Shown here: piece after piece, positions 28,115-37,510 of the stretch
Numbering within the stretch: the first letter of the stretch is position 1
Layout of the letters: each line of letters opens with the position of its first letter
Translations under genes and position numbers: made by a program
Notes under the pieces: model-generated
Told to the model about the DNA's origin: nothing
Seen by the model: only the letters and a program-made list of their open reading frames with translations
The model's database searches: none
NCBI RefSeq assembly: GCF_902459615.1
Contig: NZ_CABPSA010000005.1
Location: forward strand, 310,001 to 374,000
Length of the DNA stretch: 64,000 bases
DNA from: Pandoraea commovens
Lineage (GTDB): Bacteria > Pseudomonadota > Gammaproteobacteria > Burkholderiales > Burkholderiaceae
Direction: 5' to 3'

Positions 28115-29251
28115 ATGAAACCCAACCTCCGCATCGCGGCGGCAGGGTGCTGCCTGGCGTTCGCCAGCAGCCTGCCCATGCCCGCTCTGGCCCAGTCAAA
28201 CGTTCAGCTTTACGGCTTGATCGACTCGGGCGTCGAATTTCTCACCAACGCCGATAAGAACACCGCTGGCAGCGCCGTGAACCTCACGCGCGTCACGTCG
28301 GGCAACCTCGCCGGTTCGCGCTGGGGCCTGAAGGGCACCGAAGATCTCGGCGGCGGCAACAAGGCGTTGTTCCTGCTCGAAAACGGCTTCAACCTCGGTA
28401 ACGGTCAATCGCTTCAGGGCGGCCGCGAGTTCGGTCGTCTGGCCTACGTCGGCCTGTCGAACAAGTCGTTCGGCACCGTCACGATCGGCCGCCAGGGCGG
28501 TGTGTTCCTCGACTGGGTCAGCAAGTTCAACCCGCTCAACAACGCCGTCTACGCCATCAAGATGCAGGACACGGCGTTCTCCGACCGTCTCGACAACAGC
28601 CTTCGCTACAGCGCCAAGCTCGGCGACTTCGAAGCGATGGTCCAGTACTCGAAGGGCTACGACGACGTGAGCTTCGGCGCGGCTAGCACCACGCCGGGCG
28701 ACAATCGTCGCGCACAGGTCGTCGACGCCGGCGTGCGCTACGCCAACGGCCCGCTCTCGTTCGTGATCGCTTACGACCAGAAGAACGGCGGCTCGACCCT
28801 GCCCAATGCAGCCATGACCTCGAAGGTCGGTGGTTATGAAGGCAACATGGATCGCCGTATCGCGGCGGCGGTGCAGTACTCGCTGCAAAGCGTCGATCTG
28901 TACGTCGGCTACCGTTACCTGAACGCCAAGGCCATCCACCTCTCGGCCCTGAACAAGAGCCCGGTGGAAGCATCGAGCTACTACTGGATCGGCTCGACGT
29001 GGCACGCCACGCCCGCGCTCGACCTGTCGGCCACGGCCATGTATCAGGACTTCTACGGCACGAACCGCGACCCGCTGTCGTTCCAGGTCAGCGCCGACTA
29101 CAGCTTCTCGAAGCGTACGGACGTCTACGTCAACATGGGCTACGTCGTGAACCGCAATGGCTCCGATCTCGGTCTGAACGGCTTCGGCACCAACGTCATC
29201 GCTGGCAAGAACCAGTTCGGTACGATGGCCGGTATCAAGCACACGTTCTGA
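28115..29251 (+). CDS. Gram-negative trimeric porin (OmpC-like)
   Basis: 378 residues. Signal peptide ends at MPALA/QS; the mature start QSNVQLYGLIDSGVEF is the classic Burkholderiales porin N-terminus. Further landmarks are GSRWGLKGTEDLGGGNKALF, then FGTVTIGRQGG, and the terminal beta strand with final Phe (GIKHTF). A 16-strand outer-membrane channel. AGAGGA precedes ATG 28115. Its stop codon overlaps the start of the next ABC ATPase by one base, so the porin is coupled to an importer, which is unusual. Confidence 0.95.
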   Translation: MKPNLRIAAAGCCLAFASSLPMPALAQSNVQLYGLIDSGVEFLTNADKNTAGSAVNLTRVTSGNLAGSRWGLKGTEDLGGGNKALFLLENGFNLGNGQSLQGGREFGRLAYVGLSNKSFGTVTIGRQGGVFLDWVSKFNPLNNAVYAIKMQDTAFSDRLDNSLRYSAKLGDFEAMVQYSKGYDDVSFGAASTTPGDNRRAQVVDAGVRYANGPLSFVIAYDQKNGGSTLPNAAMTSKVGGYEGNMDRRIAAAVQYSLQSVDLYVGYRYLNAKAIHLSALNKSPVEASSYYWIGSTWHATPALDLSATAMYQDFYGTNRDPLSFQVSADYSFSKRTDVYVNMGYVVNRNGSDLGLNGFGTNVIAGKNQFGTMAGIKHTF

Positions 29252-29949
29252 TGACGAGCGACGCTCTGCCTGCGCCGCAAGGCGTCGCTGTGTCGCTGCG
29301 CGCGCTGCACCAGACTTTCGGTGCGGCGCGCGTGCTCGACGGCATCGACATCGATGTCCCGGCCGGCACCACGACCGCTTTGCTCGGCCCCTCCGGATGC
29401 GGCAAGAGCACGCTGCTCAAACTGCTCGCCGGTCTGCTCGCCCCCACTGGGGGCGAAATCCGTTTCGACGACACCGTGGTCGCCAGCGCCAGCGTCTGTC
29501 ACGCCCCGGAATTGCGCTCGCTCGGCATGGTCTTTCAGGACTACGCCCTGTGGCCGCACATGAGCGTGGCCACCAACGTTGCATTCCCGCTTGAGATGCG
29601 CGGGGTCAAACGCACGGAGCGCGCCGAGCGCGTCGAAGAAGCCCTCACGCTCGTTGGCCTTGCCGGTCTCGGCGCCCGGCGTCCGCAGGCGCTCTCCGGT
29701 GGCCAGCAGCAGCGCGTTGCGCTCGCGCGCGCTATCGTCTCGGCCCCGCGTCTGCTGCTGTTCGACGAGCCGCTATCCAACCTCGACCGCGATCTGCGCA
29801 CGCGTTTGTGCGCCGATATCGGCGCGCTGCTCTCGCGCCTTGGCACCACCGCCGTCTATGTCACCCATGACCGCGAAGAAGCCGAGGCGTTGGCCGACCA
29901 GATCGTGATCCTCGCGCACGGGCGCGTTGACAAACGTATTACGAGGTAG
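29251..29949 (+). CDS. ABC importer ATPase, Fbp/PotA type, short form
   Basis: 232 residues. Walker A GPSGCGKST, Q-loop VFQDYALWPH, signature LSGGQQQRV, Walker B LLLFDEPLSNLD, H-loop YVTHDREEA. The protein stops just after the core; members of this group are normally about 350 residues with a C-terminal TOBE regulatory domain, which is absent. Begins with a one-base overlap of the porin stop and is followed after 6 bases by the binding-protein gene. Likely powers uptake of ferric iron or a small organic ligand. Confidence 0.9.
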   Translation: MTSDALPAPQGVAVSLRALHQTFGAARVLDGIDIDVPAGTTTALLGPSGCGKSTLLKLLAGLLAPTGGEIRFDDTVVASASVCHAPELRSLGMVFQDYALWPHMSVATNVAFPLEMRGVKRTERAERVEEALTLVGLAGLGARRPQALSGGQQQRVALARAIVSAPRLLLFDEPLSNLDRDLRTRLCADIGALLSRLGTTAVYVTHDREEAEALADQIVILAHGRVDKRITR

Positions 29950-29955
29950 CCCATA

Positions 29956-30927
29956 ATGCTCCACCGCAAAATTATCGCGACACTCACCATGGCCTTTGCT
30001 GCAAGCGTTGGCGTTCAGCACGCGCACGCGCTGACCGTCTATACCGCCGGCCCCGGCAACCTCAGCAAGAAGCTCGCTGCGGGTTTCGAGAAGAAGACCG
30101 GTATCAAAGTCGATGTCTTTCAAGCCACGACCGGCAAGGTGATGGCGCGCATCGAAGCCGAACAGGCCAACCCGCGTGCCGACGTGCTCATCTCGGCCTC
30201 GTGGGACACCGCACAGGATCTCGAAAAGCGCGGCTGGCTCGCCCCGTTCCAGAGTGCCAACGCCTCGCGCGTGCCAGCCCCCTTCAAGACGACGCATTAC
30301 GTCGCGCAAGGCCTCTCCGCGCTCGGCATCGTCTGGAACGCCAAATCGGGCACGCCGGAACCGCATGACTGGCGCGATCTGACCAAACCCGCGTATCGCC
30401 ATCTCGTGACGATGCCGGACCCGGCCCTCTCGGGTGCGTCCGCCGACCTGTTGCTGGGTCTGCAAGCGCGTCTGGGCGGCGAAGCATGGAAGCTCTTCGA
30501 CGATCTGAAGCAAAACGGTATGGTCGTGTCCGGCCCGAATGCTCAGGCGCTCAACCCGGTGCTGCAAGGCGCGAAGGCTGCCGTGTTCGGCGCGGTCGAC
30601 TACGTCGCCTATGCCGCCGCCGCACAGGGCGAAGCCGTGAAGGTGATCTTCCCGACGAGCGGCACGGTCATCGCACCGCGTCCGATGATGATTCTGAACA
30701 CGTCGAAGCAGCAGAAAGAAGCGCGTCAGTTCATCGATTACGTGCTCTCGGAAGAAGGACAGCAGATGGTCGCTGAAGCGTGGCTGATTCCGGCACGCGA
30801 AGACATCGCCATCAAGCGCGCTTCGTTCAAGGATCTGCGTCTGTTGCCGCAAGGCGACGCGCAATCGTCGAGCACCTCGCGCGCCGATGTTCTGGCACGT
30901 TTCGCCAAACTCAACGGCCAGCACTAA
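29956..30927 (+). CDS. ABC importer periplasmic binding protein (FbpA/PhnS-like)
   Basis: 323 residues. Signal peptide ends at about residue 25 (HAHA/LTVY). The mature region begins TVYTAGPGNLSKKLAAGFEKKTG, the pattern of class D binding proteins for ferric iron or 2-aminoethylphosphonate. Later blocks: ADVLISASWDT, GIVWNAKSG, and a C-terminal EEGQQMVAEAWLIPAR. The twin-Tyr iron ligands of FbpA are not clearly present (only VDYVAYAAAA), so iron is not certain. Middle gene of the transporter operon. Confidence 0.85.
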   Translation: MLHRKIIATLTMAFAASVGVQHAHALTVYTAGPGNLSKKLAAGFEKKTGIKVDVFQATTGKVMARIEAEQANPRADVLISASWDTAQDLEKRGWLAPFQSANASRVPAPFKTTHYVAQGLSALGIVWNAKSGTPEPHDWRDLTKPAYRHLVTMPDPALSGASADLLLGLQARLGGEAWKLFDDLKQNGMVVSGPNAQALNPVLQGAKAAVFGAVDYVAYAAAAQGEAVKVIFPTSGTVIAPRPMMILNTSKQQKEARQFIDYVLSEEGQQMVAEAWLIPAREDIAIKRASFKDLRLLPQGDAQSSSTSRADVLARFAKLNGQH

Positions 30928-30929
30928 CG

Positions 30930-32591
30930 GTGAAATCGCTCCGACTACTGCCGACGGCGACCGTTGCAGCGCTCGCCGTCGTGGTGGCATTGCCGGTCGC
31001 GTTCGTTCTGTTACAGGCTATCTTTCCGCATCTCGCGCAGGGATCGTTCGCGGATCCCTTCTCCGCTGTCTGGCCCACGCTGTCGCACGACAGCACGCTG
31101 CCGCTCGTCACCAATACGCTGAGACTCGGTGTGTCGGTGGCGCTCGGCACGGCGCTGGTCGGTGGTGCGCTCGGCGCGGTGCGCGGCCTGTTTCACGTAC
31201 CGGGCGCGCGGCTCTGGGATCTGTGCTTCCTCCTGCCGTTTCTGGTGCCGCCGTATCTCGCGGCGCTGGGCTGGATGTTGTTGCTGCAAACGGGCGGCTA
31301 CGCTCAGCAGCTCACCGGCATGGACGCCGGACAGTTCCTGTTCTCGCTGCCGGGCCTCGTCTTCGTGATGACGCTCAACATCTTTCCCGTCGTCTACTTC
31401 GCGGTGTCCCGCGCGCTCTCGACCACCGGCTCGCGACTGGCAGACGTTGCCCGCGTGCATGGTGCGTCCGCGTGGCGTGCGTTTGCACGGGTGACGCTGC
31501 CGCTCGCGCTGCCGGCGTTCGCGGCCAGCCTGCTGCTCGCGTTCACGATGGCTATCGAAGAATTCGGTGCACCTGCCGCCCTCGGCGCGCGCGCCGGTTT
31601 CTCCGTGCTGGTCACGTCCATCGAAGGCCGCTTCGCCGACTGGCCGATCGACCTGCCGGGCGCGTCGGTTCTGTCGGTCGTGCTGGCGGTGCTCGCGCTC
31701 GTCGCCTTCGTGTTGCAACACCGGCTCGCGGCAGGCAAGGACTTCGAGACGCAGACAGGCAAGCCCATCGCATCGCCTCCACGCGAACTGGGCCGCTGGA
31801 AAGGTCTCGCGCTCTTCGGCTTCGCCTTCGTAGCACTGCTGGCCACCGTGGCACCGCTGTTCTCGATTCTTGCCACGGCGTTCTCGGGCACGCTCTCGGG
31901 TGGCCTGTCGCTCGCCAATCTGACGACGTCACACTTCGCGGCGTTGCTCGGTCAGGGCGCGGAAGGGCTTGAAGCGTTGGCGACGAGTCTGTCGCTGGCG
32001 TTGAGCACGTCGCTCGTCACGGGCGTGCTGGGTTTCCTGTGCGCGTGGTGTGTCGTGAAGTCGACGATGCGAGGCCGCGTGCTGATCGACGGCCTGTCGC
32101 TGCTGCCGCATGCCTTGCCGGGCATCGTTGTCGGCGTGGGCCTGATCCTCGCGTGGAACCTGCCGTTCTGGCCCGTCACGCCGTACAACACCTGGGGCAT
32201 TTTGCTGCTGTCCTACAGTTGCCTGCTGCTGCCGTATCCGGTGCGCTACACGAGCGCTGCGCTGCGGCAGACGGCGGCGTCGCTCGAAGCCGCTGCACGC
32301 GTGCACGGCGCACCGGCGGGTGTCGCGCTGCGACGCATTACACTTCCGCTGGTAATGCCCGCGCTCGGCGCGTCGTTGATGATCGTGTTTGCGATTGCGT
32401 CACGCGAACTCGTGACCTCGCTGTTGCTCGCGCCTAGCGGCGTGCAGACGGTCTCGATCTTCGTATGGCGTCAGTTCGAGCAGGGTTCCATCGGTCAGGG
32501 CATGGCGATGGGCGTCGTCTCGATGGCCGTGAGCGGCACGTTGCTCATGCTGGCGTCGCGTCTGGGGAACAAGCGCGAGCGCGCTGCCTGA
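30930..32591 (+). CDS. ABC importer permease, fused two-domain (FbpB-like)
   Basis: 553 residues, about 12 transmembrane segments arranged as two homologous halves, as in FbpB and ThiP. Each half has an EAA loop: DVARVHGASAWRAFARVTLP in the first and EAAARVHGAPAGVALRRITL in the second. The start is GTG at 30930, only 2 bases after the binding-protein stop. It forms the channel for the preceding ATPase and binding protein. Ends at a strong hairpin. Confidence 0.9.
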   Translation: MKSLRLLPTATVAALAVVVALPVAFVLLQAIFPHLAQGSFADPFSAVWPTLSHDSTLPLVTNTLRLGVSVALGTALVGGALGAVRGLFHVPGARLWDLCFLLPFLVPPYLAALGWMLLLQTGGYAQQLTGMDAGQFLFSLPGLVFVMTLNIFPVVYFAVSRALSTTGSRLADVARVHGASAWRAFARVTLPLALPAFAASLLLAFTMAIEEFGAPAALGARAGFSVLVTSIEGRFADWPIDLPGASVLSVVLAVLALVAFVLQHRLAAGKDFETQTGKPIASPPRELGRWKGLALFGFAFVALLATVAPLFSILATAFSGTLSGGLSLANLTTSHFAALLGQGAEGLEALATSLSLALSTSLVTGVLGFLCAWCVVKSTMRGRVLIDGLSLLPHALPGIVVGVGLILAWNLPFWPVTPYNTWGILLLSYSCLLLPYPVRYTSAALRQTAASLEAAARVHGAPAGVALRRITLPLVMPALGASLMIVFAIASRELVTSLLLAPSGVQTVSIFVWRQFEQGSIGQGMAMGVVSMAVSGTLLMLASRLGNKRERAA

Positions 32592-32609
32592 TCCTGATGC
32601 GATAGCACC

Positions 32610-32649
32610 GAAGGGGCGCGCTGCCGGTCGCCGGTCAGCGCGCCCCTTC
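32610..32649. terminator. Bidirectional terminator
   Basis: A perfect 14-bp stem (32610-32623 with 32636-32649) between the converging permease and MFS genes. T tracts are short. Confidence 0.8.
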
Positions 32650-32680
32650 TTCATTTCACACGGGACAAGCCGCTATCGAT

Positions 32681-34066
32681 TTAACGACGCCAGCGCAGCG
32701 GCCGACGCAGCGGGTGCCGTTGCGGCCCCGTCGCCATCCACACCGGCCCCGCGCCGACCATTGACGAAGGGGTTCCGGACATCGCCTTCGCTTCGTCCTC
32801 CTCGTCCTTGTCGACGGTTTTGCTCGTGTCGATAAACAGTGCGGCGACAACGCCCATGCCGAGCAACACCGCCGAGATGGCGAACGGCACGTTGTAGCTG
32901 CCGCTCGTCTCGATCAGATAGCCGAACGCCACGGGTGAGATCATTCCCGCGAGACCGAAACCGGTGTTCATCATGCCGCCCGCCGTGCCCGCATACTTGC
33001 CCGCGATATCGAGCGGCAAAGTCCAGAGCACCGGATTCGTGATTTCGAGGAAGAAGAACGACGCCGAGAGCAGGAACACCGCCACCATCGGGTCGGACAC
33101 CATCGTCATCGGCAACAGAAACGCCAGCGATCCGCCCATGCCGACGACCAGCACCGATACACGCGCGAAACGCAGGCGTCCCGTCGCCTTGTAGAGCTTG
33201 TCGGACACCACACCGCCCAACGTATCCCCGACCACCCCCGCGAGCAGCGGCAGCGCCGTGAACAAGGCCAGTTGCTTGAGATCGAAGCCCTGCGACTCGC
33301 GCAGATATGACGGCATCCACGTCAGATACACCCACAGCAGCCAGCCATAACAGAAGTCGACGAACGTCACGAGCCACATGCGTCGAATGAGCTTGCGCCA
33401 CGGCGTCGACGCACGCTTGGCACGTTCGCAATCCCCCGGCCGGTAGCCGATCTCGGCCGCTTCTTCCGGCGTAACGCGACGGTGTTGCTCGGGCGTGTTG
33501 GTGAACACCTTCATGTAGAGCACGGTCCAGATCAGGCTCACCACCCCCAGCACGATGAACGCCTCGCGCCAGCCGAACGCCACCACGATGGCGAGCACGA
33601 CCGGCGGCGTGATCGCCCCGCCCAGACGCGCAAAGCTATGCGTAATGCCCTGTGCAAAGCCACGCTCGCCGACGGGCATCCAGTAGGTGAACGCGCGCGT
33701 TGCCGTCGGGAACGCACCGCCCTCCCCGATGCCCAGCAAGAAGCGCAACGCAACGAGTGCCGCAATGCTGCCCGCAAAGCCGGTCGCCAGTGTCGCGACG
33801 CCCCAGATGAGCGAGAGCACCGTCAGTACGAGCTTGGGTCCGTACCGGTCCGCCAGCCATCCACCGAAGATTTGCATCGCGGCATACGGATAGGCGAAGG
33901 CCGAGAACACGAGTCCCAGTTGCACCGTCGTCAGTCCCATCTCCTGTCGGATGAAGGGGCCTGCGACGGCAATATTGACGCGATCGATGTACGAGATGAA
34001 ATACATCAGGCACATGACTGCAAGAATGATGTGGCGCGTTTTCACGCGACCGGTACGCTTGTCCAT
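32681..34066 (-). CDS. sauU: MFS anion carrier, SauU-like sulfoacetate uptake candidate
   Basis: 461 residues, 12 transmembrane helices, ACS-type family of the major facilitator superfamily. The TM1 motif YFISYIDRVNIAVAGPFI and the loop 2-3 motif GGWLADRYGPK are typical. The C-terminal tail is long and basic (HPLRRPLRWRR). I chose ATG 34066, preceded by AGGAG. Last gene in a minus-strand run with a CoA ligase and an acylating aldehyde dehydrogenase behind a divergent IclR regulator. That is the order of the sulfoacetate operon sauSTU of Cupriavidus necator, where SauU is the carrier. The identity is inferred from synteny; other small carboxylates or sulfonates are possible. Confidence 0.7.
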   Translation of the reverse strand: MDKRTGRVKTRHIILAVMCLMYFISYIDRVNIAVAGPFIRQEMGLTTVQLGLVFSAFAYPYAAMQIFGGWLADRYGPKLVLTVLSLIWGVATLATGFAGSIAALVALRFLLGIGEGGAFPTATRAFTYWMPVGERGFAQGITHSFARLGGAITPPVVLAIVVAFGWREAFIVLGVVSLIWTVLYMKVFTNTPEQHRRVTPEEAAEIGYRPGDCERAKRASTPWRKLIRRMWLVTFVDFCYGWLLWVYLTWMPSYLRESQGFDLKQLALFTALPLLAGVVGDTLGGVVSDKLYKATGRLRFARVSVLVVGMGGSLAFLLPMTMVSDPMVAVFLLSASFFFLEITNPVLWTLPLDIAGKYAGTAGGMMNTGFGLAGMISPVAFGYLIETSGSYNVPFAISAVLLGMGVVAALFIDTSKTVDKDEEDEAKAMSGTPSSMVGAGPVWMATGPQRHPLRRPLRWRR

Positions 34067-34149
34067 GTTGTCTCCTATGTATTTACGTCGCACACGTCAT
34101 GCGCATGCGATCGTGTCCTGCACCCGGGGAGCGATGGCCCCTCGGGTCG

Positions 34150-35778
34150 TTACTGTTGCAGCAGCTTGAGTCGTTGCACCTTGCCCGACGGGCCACGCGG
34201 CAGTTCGGTGACGAAGCGGAATTCCTTCGGGGTCTTGTAGCGGCCAAGGGTTCGCAGGCAGTGTTCGCGCAATGCCTGCACGTCGGCCGACGTGCGTTGA
34301 GCGTCGTCCGGCCCACGCAGCACGACAAACGCCACGATCTCCTGTCCATAGGCCGGGTCGGGCACGCCGACGGCGGCCGCCTCCAGCACATCGGGATGCC
34401 GCAGCAGCGCCTCGTCGATCTCGCGCGGCGCGATGTTCTCGCCGCCTTTGATGATCAGTTCCTTGGCGCGTCCGGTGATGTAGAAGTACCCGTCGCTGTC
34501 GCGATGACCGAGATCGCCGGTGCGCAACCAGCCATCGGCCGTGAAAGCGTCGGCGGTCTCGTCCGGACGTTTGTAGTAGCCGCGCATGATCTGCGCACCG
34601 CGCAACACCAGTTCGCCGGTCTCGCCTGCGTCGGCTTGCGAGCCGTCGCGGCGTATGACGCGCGCCTCGCCGCCCGACGGCAGACCGACACTGCCGATGC
34701 GGCGCATGCGCGCATCGAACGGATTGCTGAAGACGGGCGCGGCGGTCTCCGTCATCCCCATCGTCTCGATGATGCCGATGCCGAAGCGCGCTTCGAACGC
34801 ACGGTGATGGTCGGCGGGTAACGCCGCCGACGCACTGCGGCAAAAGCGCAGCCTGGCTAGCTCAGCACGCGACGGGGCATCGCCTTCGAGCAGATACGCG
34901 ACGATGGTCGGCACGACGTTGATCCACGAGCACCGCGTTGCGGTCACGTCGCGCCAGAAGGTGCGCGCGGAGAAACGCGGGGCCATCACGACCGATCCGC
35001 CGTGAAACAGCGGTGCCAGCAACGTCACCACCAGACCGTTGATGTGATAAAGCGGCAGCGAGGCCAGCACGCGATCCTCATGCGTGAGCCGATGCTCGGC
35101 GCTGATGAACGCAGCGTTCGCGAGCAGACTTCGATGCGTGAGTAGCACCCCCTTGGGCACCCCGGTGGTTCCCGACGTGTACATGAGCAGCGCCACGTCG
35201 GCGATCACCGGCGAGGCCAGCGATGGCACTGCCGCCATCGACGGGATCTCGGGCAGTGCGGTGGCATCGGGTGACGTGCACACCAGCGCCACCGCGCGCA
35301 TCATCCCCTGTCCCCGTGCCGCATCCATCGCTTGCGTCAGCGCTGGCAGCATCGCCTCGGAGACGAAGATCAGCCGCGTATCCGAGTGCTCGACAATGTA
35401 TTGCAGCTGCGTCGGCTGACAAAGCAGATTGATGGGATTGACGATCAGGCCGCTGTACATCGCAGCGAGGATCACGCGTGCCGACTGCGGACCGTTGCCC
35501 ATGCACACAGACACGATGTCGCCTGCGCGCAGGCCAGCCGCTGCAAAACGCCGCGACAGTTCCCGGCAGTCGTCGCGCAACGCACGGAAAGTCAGCGGCA
35601 CGGCTTCGCCACTTTCATTGCCGCTTTCATTGCCATCATTGAGCGCCAGCAGGTACGGACGCTCGCCGTGCGTGTGCGCCTGCCGCTCGATCAGATCTCG
35701 CAACGTGCTTGCGTTAGCGGCGGGCGATTCATGCGCTGCGGCAAGGGCGGCGGAGACAGGGTTCATGGGCGCGTTCAT
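34150..35778 (-). CDS. sauT: AMP-forming CoA ligase, SauT-like sulfoacetate ligase candidate
   Basis: 542-residue ANL-superfamily enzyme. Core motifs: MYTSGTTGVPKGV (P-loop), MGMTETAA, WLRTGDLGH, GRAKELIIKGGENI hinge, and the catalytic Lys in GPSGKVQRL. It activates an acid to its acyl-CoA through an adenylate. The start overlaps the stop of the upstream aldehyde dehydrogenase by four bases (ATGA), so they are made together. Ligase, acylating dehydrogenase, MFS carrier and IclR regulator in this layout matches sauRSTU, in which SauT makes sulfoacetyl-CoA. Substrate is inferred. Confidence 0.7.
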   Translation of the reverse strand: MNAPMNPVSAALAAAHESPAANASTLRDLIERQAHTHGERPYLLALNDGNESGNESGEAVPLTFRALRDDCRELSRRFAAAGLRAGDIVSVCMGNGPQSARVILAAMYSGLIVNPINLLCQPTQLQYIVEHSDTRLIFVSEAMLPALTQAMDAARGQGMMRAVALVCTSPDATALPEIPSMAAVPSLASPVIADVALLMYTSGTTGVPKGVLLTHRSLLANAAFISAEHRLTHEDRVLASLPLYHINGLVVTLLAPLFHGGSVVMAPRFSARTFWRDVTATRCSWINVVPTIVAYLLEGDAPSRAELARLRFCRSASAALPADHHRAFEARFGIGIIETMGMTETAAPVFSNPFDARMRRIGSVGLPSGGEARVIRRDGSQADAGETGELVLRGAQIMRGYYKRPDETADAFTADGWLRTGDLGHRDSDGYFYITGRAKELIIKGGENIAPREIDEALLRHPDVLEAAAVGVPDPAYGQEIVAFVVLRGPDDAQRTSADVQALREHCLRTLGRYKTPKEFRFVTELPRGPSGKVQRLKLLQQ

Positions 35779-37250
35779 CGTCCGAATCTCCCGAAATAGT
35801 CGGCGAGCAGGTCGTCGGCCTCAGGCACTTCGGCGGCGATGGGATAGGCCACGCGCGTGACGTTGAGGTACTGACGGTAGCCGAGGTTGTCGGTAAAGTT
35901 GTTTCGTCCCCACGTGCCGCACCCCATCGACAGGGAGAATGGCAGGCCGTTGTCGAAATTCCCGCCGGTCGCGAAGCAATGCGCCTGATTCACGATCACG
36001 CGCGCCACCGGCAAGGTCTCGCCCAGTTGCAAGGCCTGCGCCTTGTCAGCGCCGTGCAGACCGACCGAGTGACCCGCGCCCATGTAGCGGTAGATGTTCG
36101 AGACGAGCGACACGGCGTCGTCGAAGTCGCGGGCACGATAGACCGTCAGCACCGGCGAGAGCTTCTCACCCGAGAACGGGTAATCCGAGCCGGTGCCCGA
36201 CTCCTCGACCATCAGGAATTTGGGATGTTGCGCCGCAATATCGTCGAGCCCGGCCAGACGCGCAATCCGCTGCGCCGACTTGGCCGTGCATGCGCCGGAA
36301 AGCTTGCCGTCCACCCACATGACTTGTGCCAGGGCCTGCTTCTGGTCCGCACTGAGCAAGACGCCACCGGCGGCGTGCAATGCGTCGATCATTGCGTCGT
36401 AGACCCTGCTTTCGATCACGACGCTGTTCTCCGACGAACAACTTGTCGCGTTGTCGAACGTCTTCGAACGGGCGATCTTGACGGCGGCATCCGGCAGATC
36501 GGCGCTCTGCGTGACGATCGACGCGACGTTGCCAGCGCCGACGCCGAACGCGGGTGTTCCGCTCGTATAGGCCATGCGCACGTTCGCCTGCGAGCCGGTC
36601 GCCACGATCAGATCGGCCTGACGCATGAGCGCCGCCGTAGCAGCCTTGCTGATCGGCTCCGGCAGCATCTGTACGAGATCCGGCGAGAGGCCCGCTTTGA
36701 CGAGTTCCGCATGCACAAACCGCAATAGCAATGCGCACGCGCTGTAGCCCTTGGGCGACGGCGCGACGATCACCGCATTGCCACACTTGAGCGCATTGAC
36801 GATCTTGTTCGCAGGTGTCGCAGCAGGATTGGTCGACGGCGTGATCGCTGCCACCACACCGACCGGACGTGCGATCTCGACAATGCCCTTGCCCGCATCC
36901 TCGGCAATCACGCCATGCGTCTTGCGGCCGTGCAGATCGCGCAGCAGGCCGAGCGTCTTACGGAAGTTCTTCTGAATCTTGTCGTCGACGTTGCCCAGCC
37001 CGGTGTCGTGCACCGCCAGTTCCGCGAGTTGACGGTTGCGCGCCGGTTCCATGATCGCCCATGCGGCTGCACTGGCCGCCGTGTCCAGCGCCTGCTGTCC
37101 GGCAGCGGCGAAATCGCGCTGCGCTACCCTGGCCCGCGCGATGAGTTGCGCGACCTGTGCCTCGACGTCGGCCATATCGTTGCTCGCGCGCGGCGCTAAC
37201 GTGCGAGCGTCCGACGGTGCAACGACAGCTCCGAGAGCCCGTGAATTCAT
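35775..37250 (-). CDS. sauS: CoA-acylating aldehyde dehydrogenase, SauS-like
   Basis: 491 residues, of the acylating (AdhE/EutE/SauS) branch of aldehyde dehydrogenases. The catalytic Cys lies in NATSCSSENSVV; the N-terminal cofactor segment reads VGVVAAITPSTNPAATP; the C-terminus has ATGGNFDNGLPFSLSMGCGTWGRN. Interconverts an aldehyde and its acyl-CoA with NAD(P). In the sau pathway it reduces sulfoacetyl-CoA to sulfoacetaldehyde, which Xsc then cleaves; no xsc or pta is in this window. I chose ATG 37250 (MNSRALGAVV). First gene of the operon, divergent from the IclR gene. Confidence 0.75.
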   Translation of the reverse strand: MNSRALGAVVAPSDARTLAPRASNDMADVEAQVAQLIARARVAQRDFAAAGQQALDTAASAAAWAIMEPARNRQLAELAVHDTGLGNVDDKIQKNFRKTLGLLRDLHGRKTHGVIAEDAGKGIVEIARPVGVVAAITPSTNPAATPANKIVNALKCGNAVIVAPSPKGYSACALLLRFVHAELVKAGLSPDLVQMLPEPISKAATAALMRQADLIVATGSQANVRMAYTSGTPAFGVGAGNVASIVTQSADLPDAAVKIARSKTFDNATSCSSENSVVIESRVYDAMIDALHAAGGVLLSADQKQALAQVMWVDGKLSGACTAKSAQRIARLAGLDDIAAQHPKFLMVEESGTGSDYPFSGEKLSPVLTVYRARDFDDAVSLVSNIYRYMGAGHSVGLHGADKAQALQLGETLPVARVIVNQAHCFATGGNFDNGLPFSLSMGCGTWGRNNFTDNLGYRQYLNVTRVAYPIAAEVPEADDLLADYFGRFGR

Positions 37251-37510
37251 GAGACGCCTCCTGATGGTTTTCGAGTGGGTTCGCGTAACCAATCTAGCCA
37301 ACACACGACGCGTCGCCGGTCTCAAATTCCCGGTCAAGCCGGACACCTTCGGAGGGTGTAAAGGGTGGGTCGAAATTCGGGACCGCTAAAGTCCGCAAAA
37401 GTAATCAAACCGATGCAGAATTGCGGTAACGGGCGAGAGAACAACGACAAAGCTTCGCCACAGGCGACATCAGATTGCCGAGGGGGACATAGCAACACTC
37501 AGGAGACGAC

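Noticed and set aside
37251-37510. Inverted CCGCAA/TTGCGG words between the sauS-like and IclR genes as an operator
   Set aside because: Only six bases, 23 apart; likely by chance.
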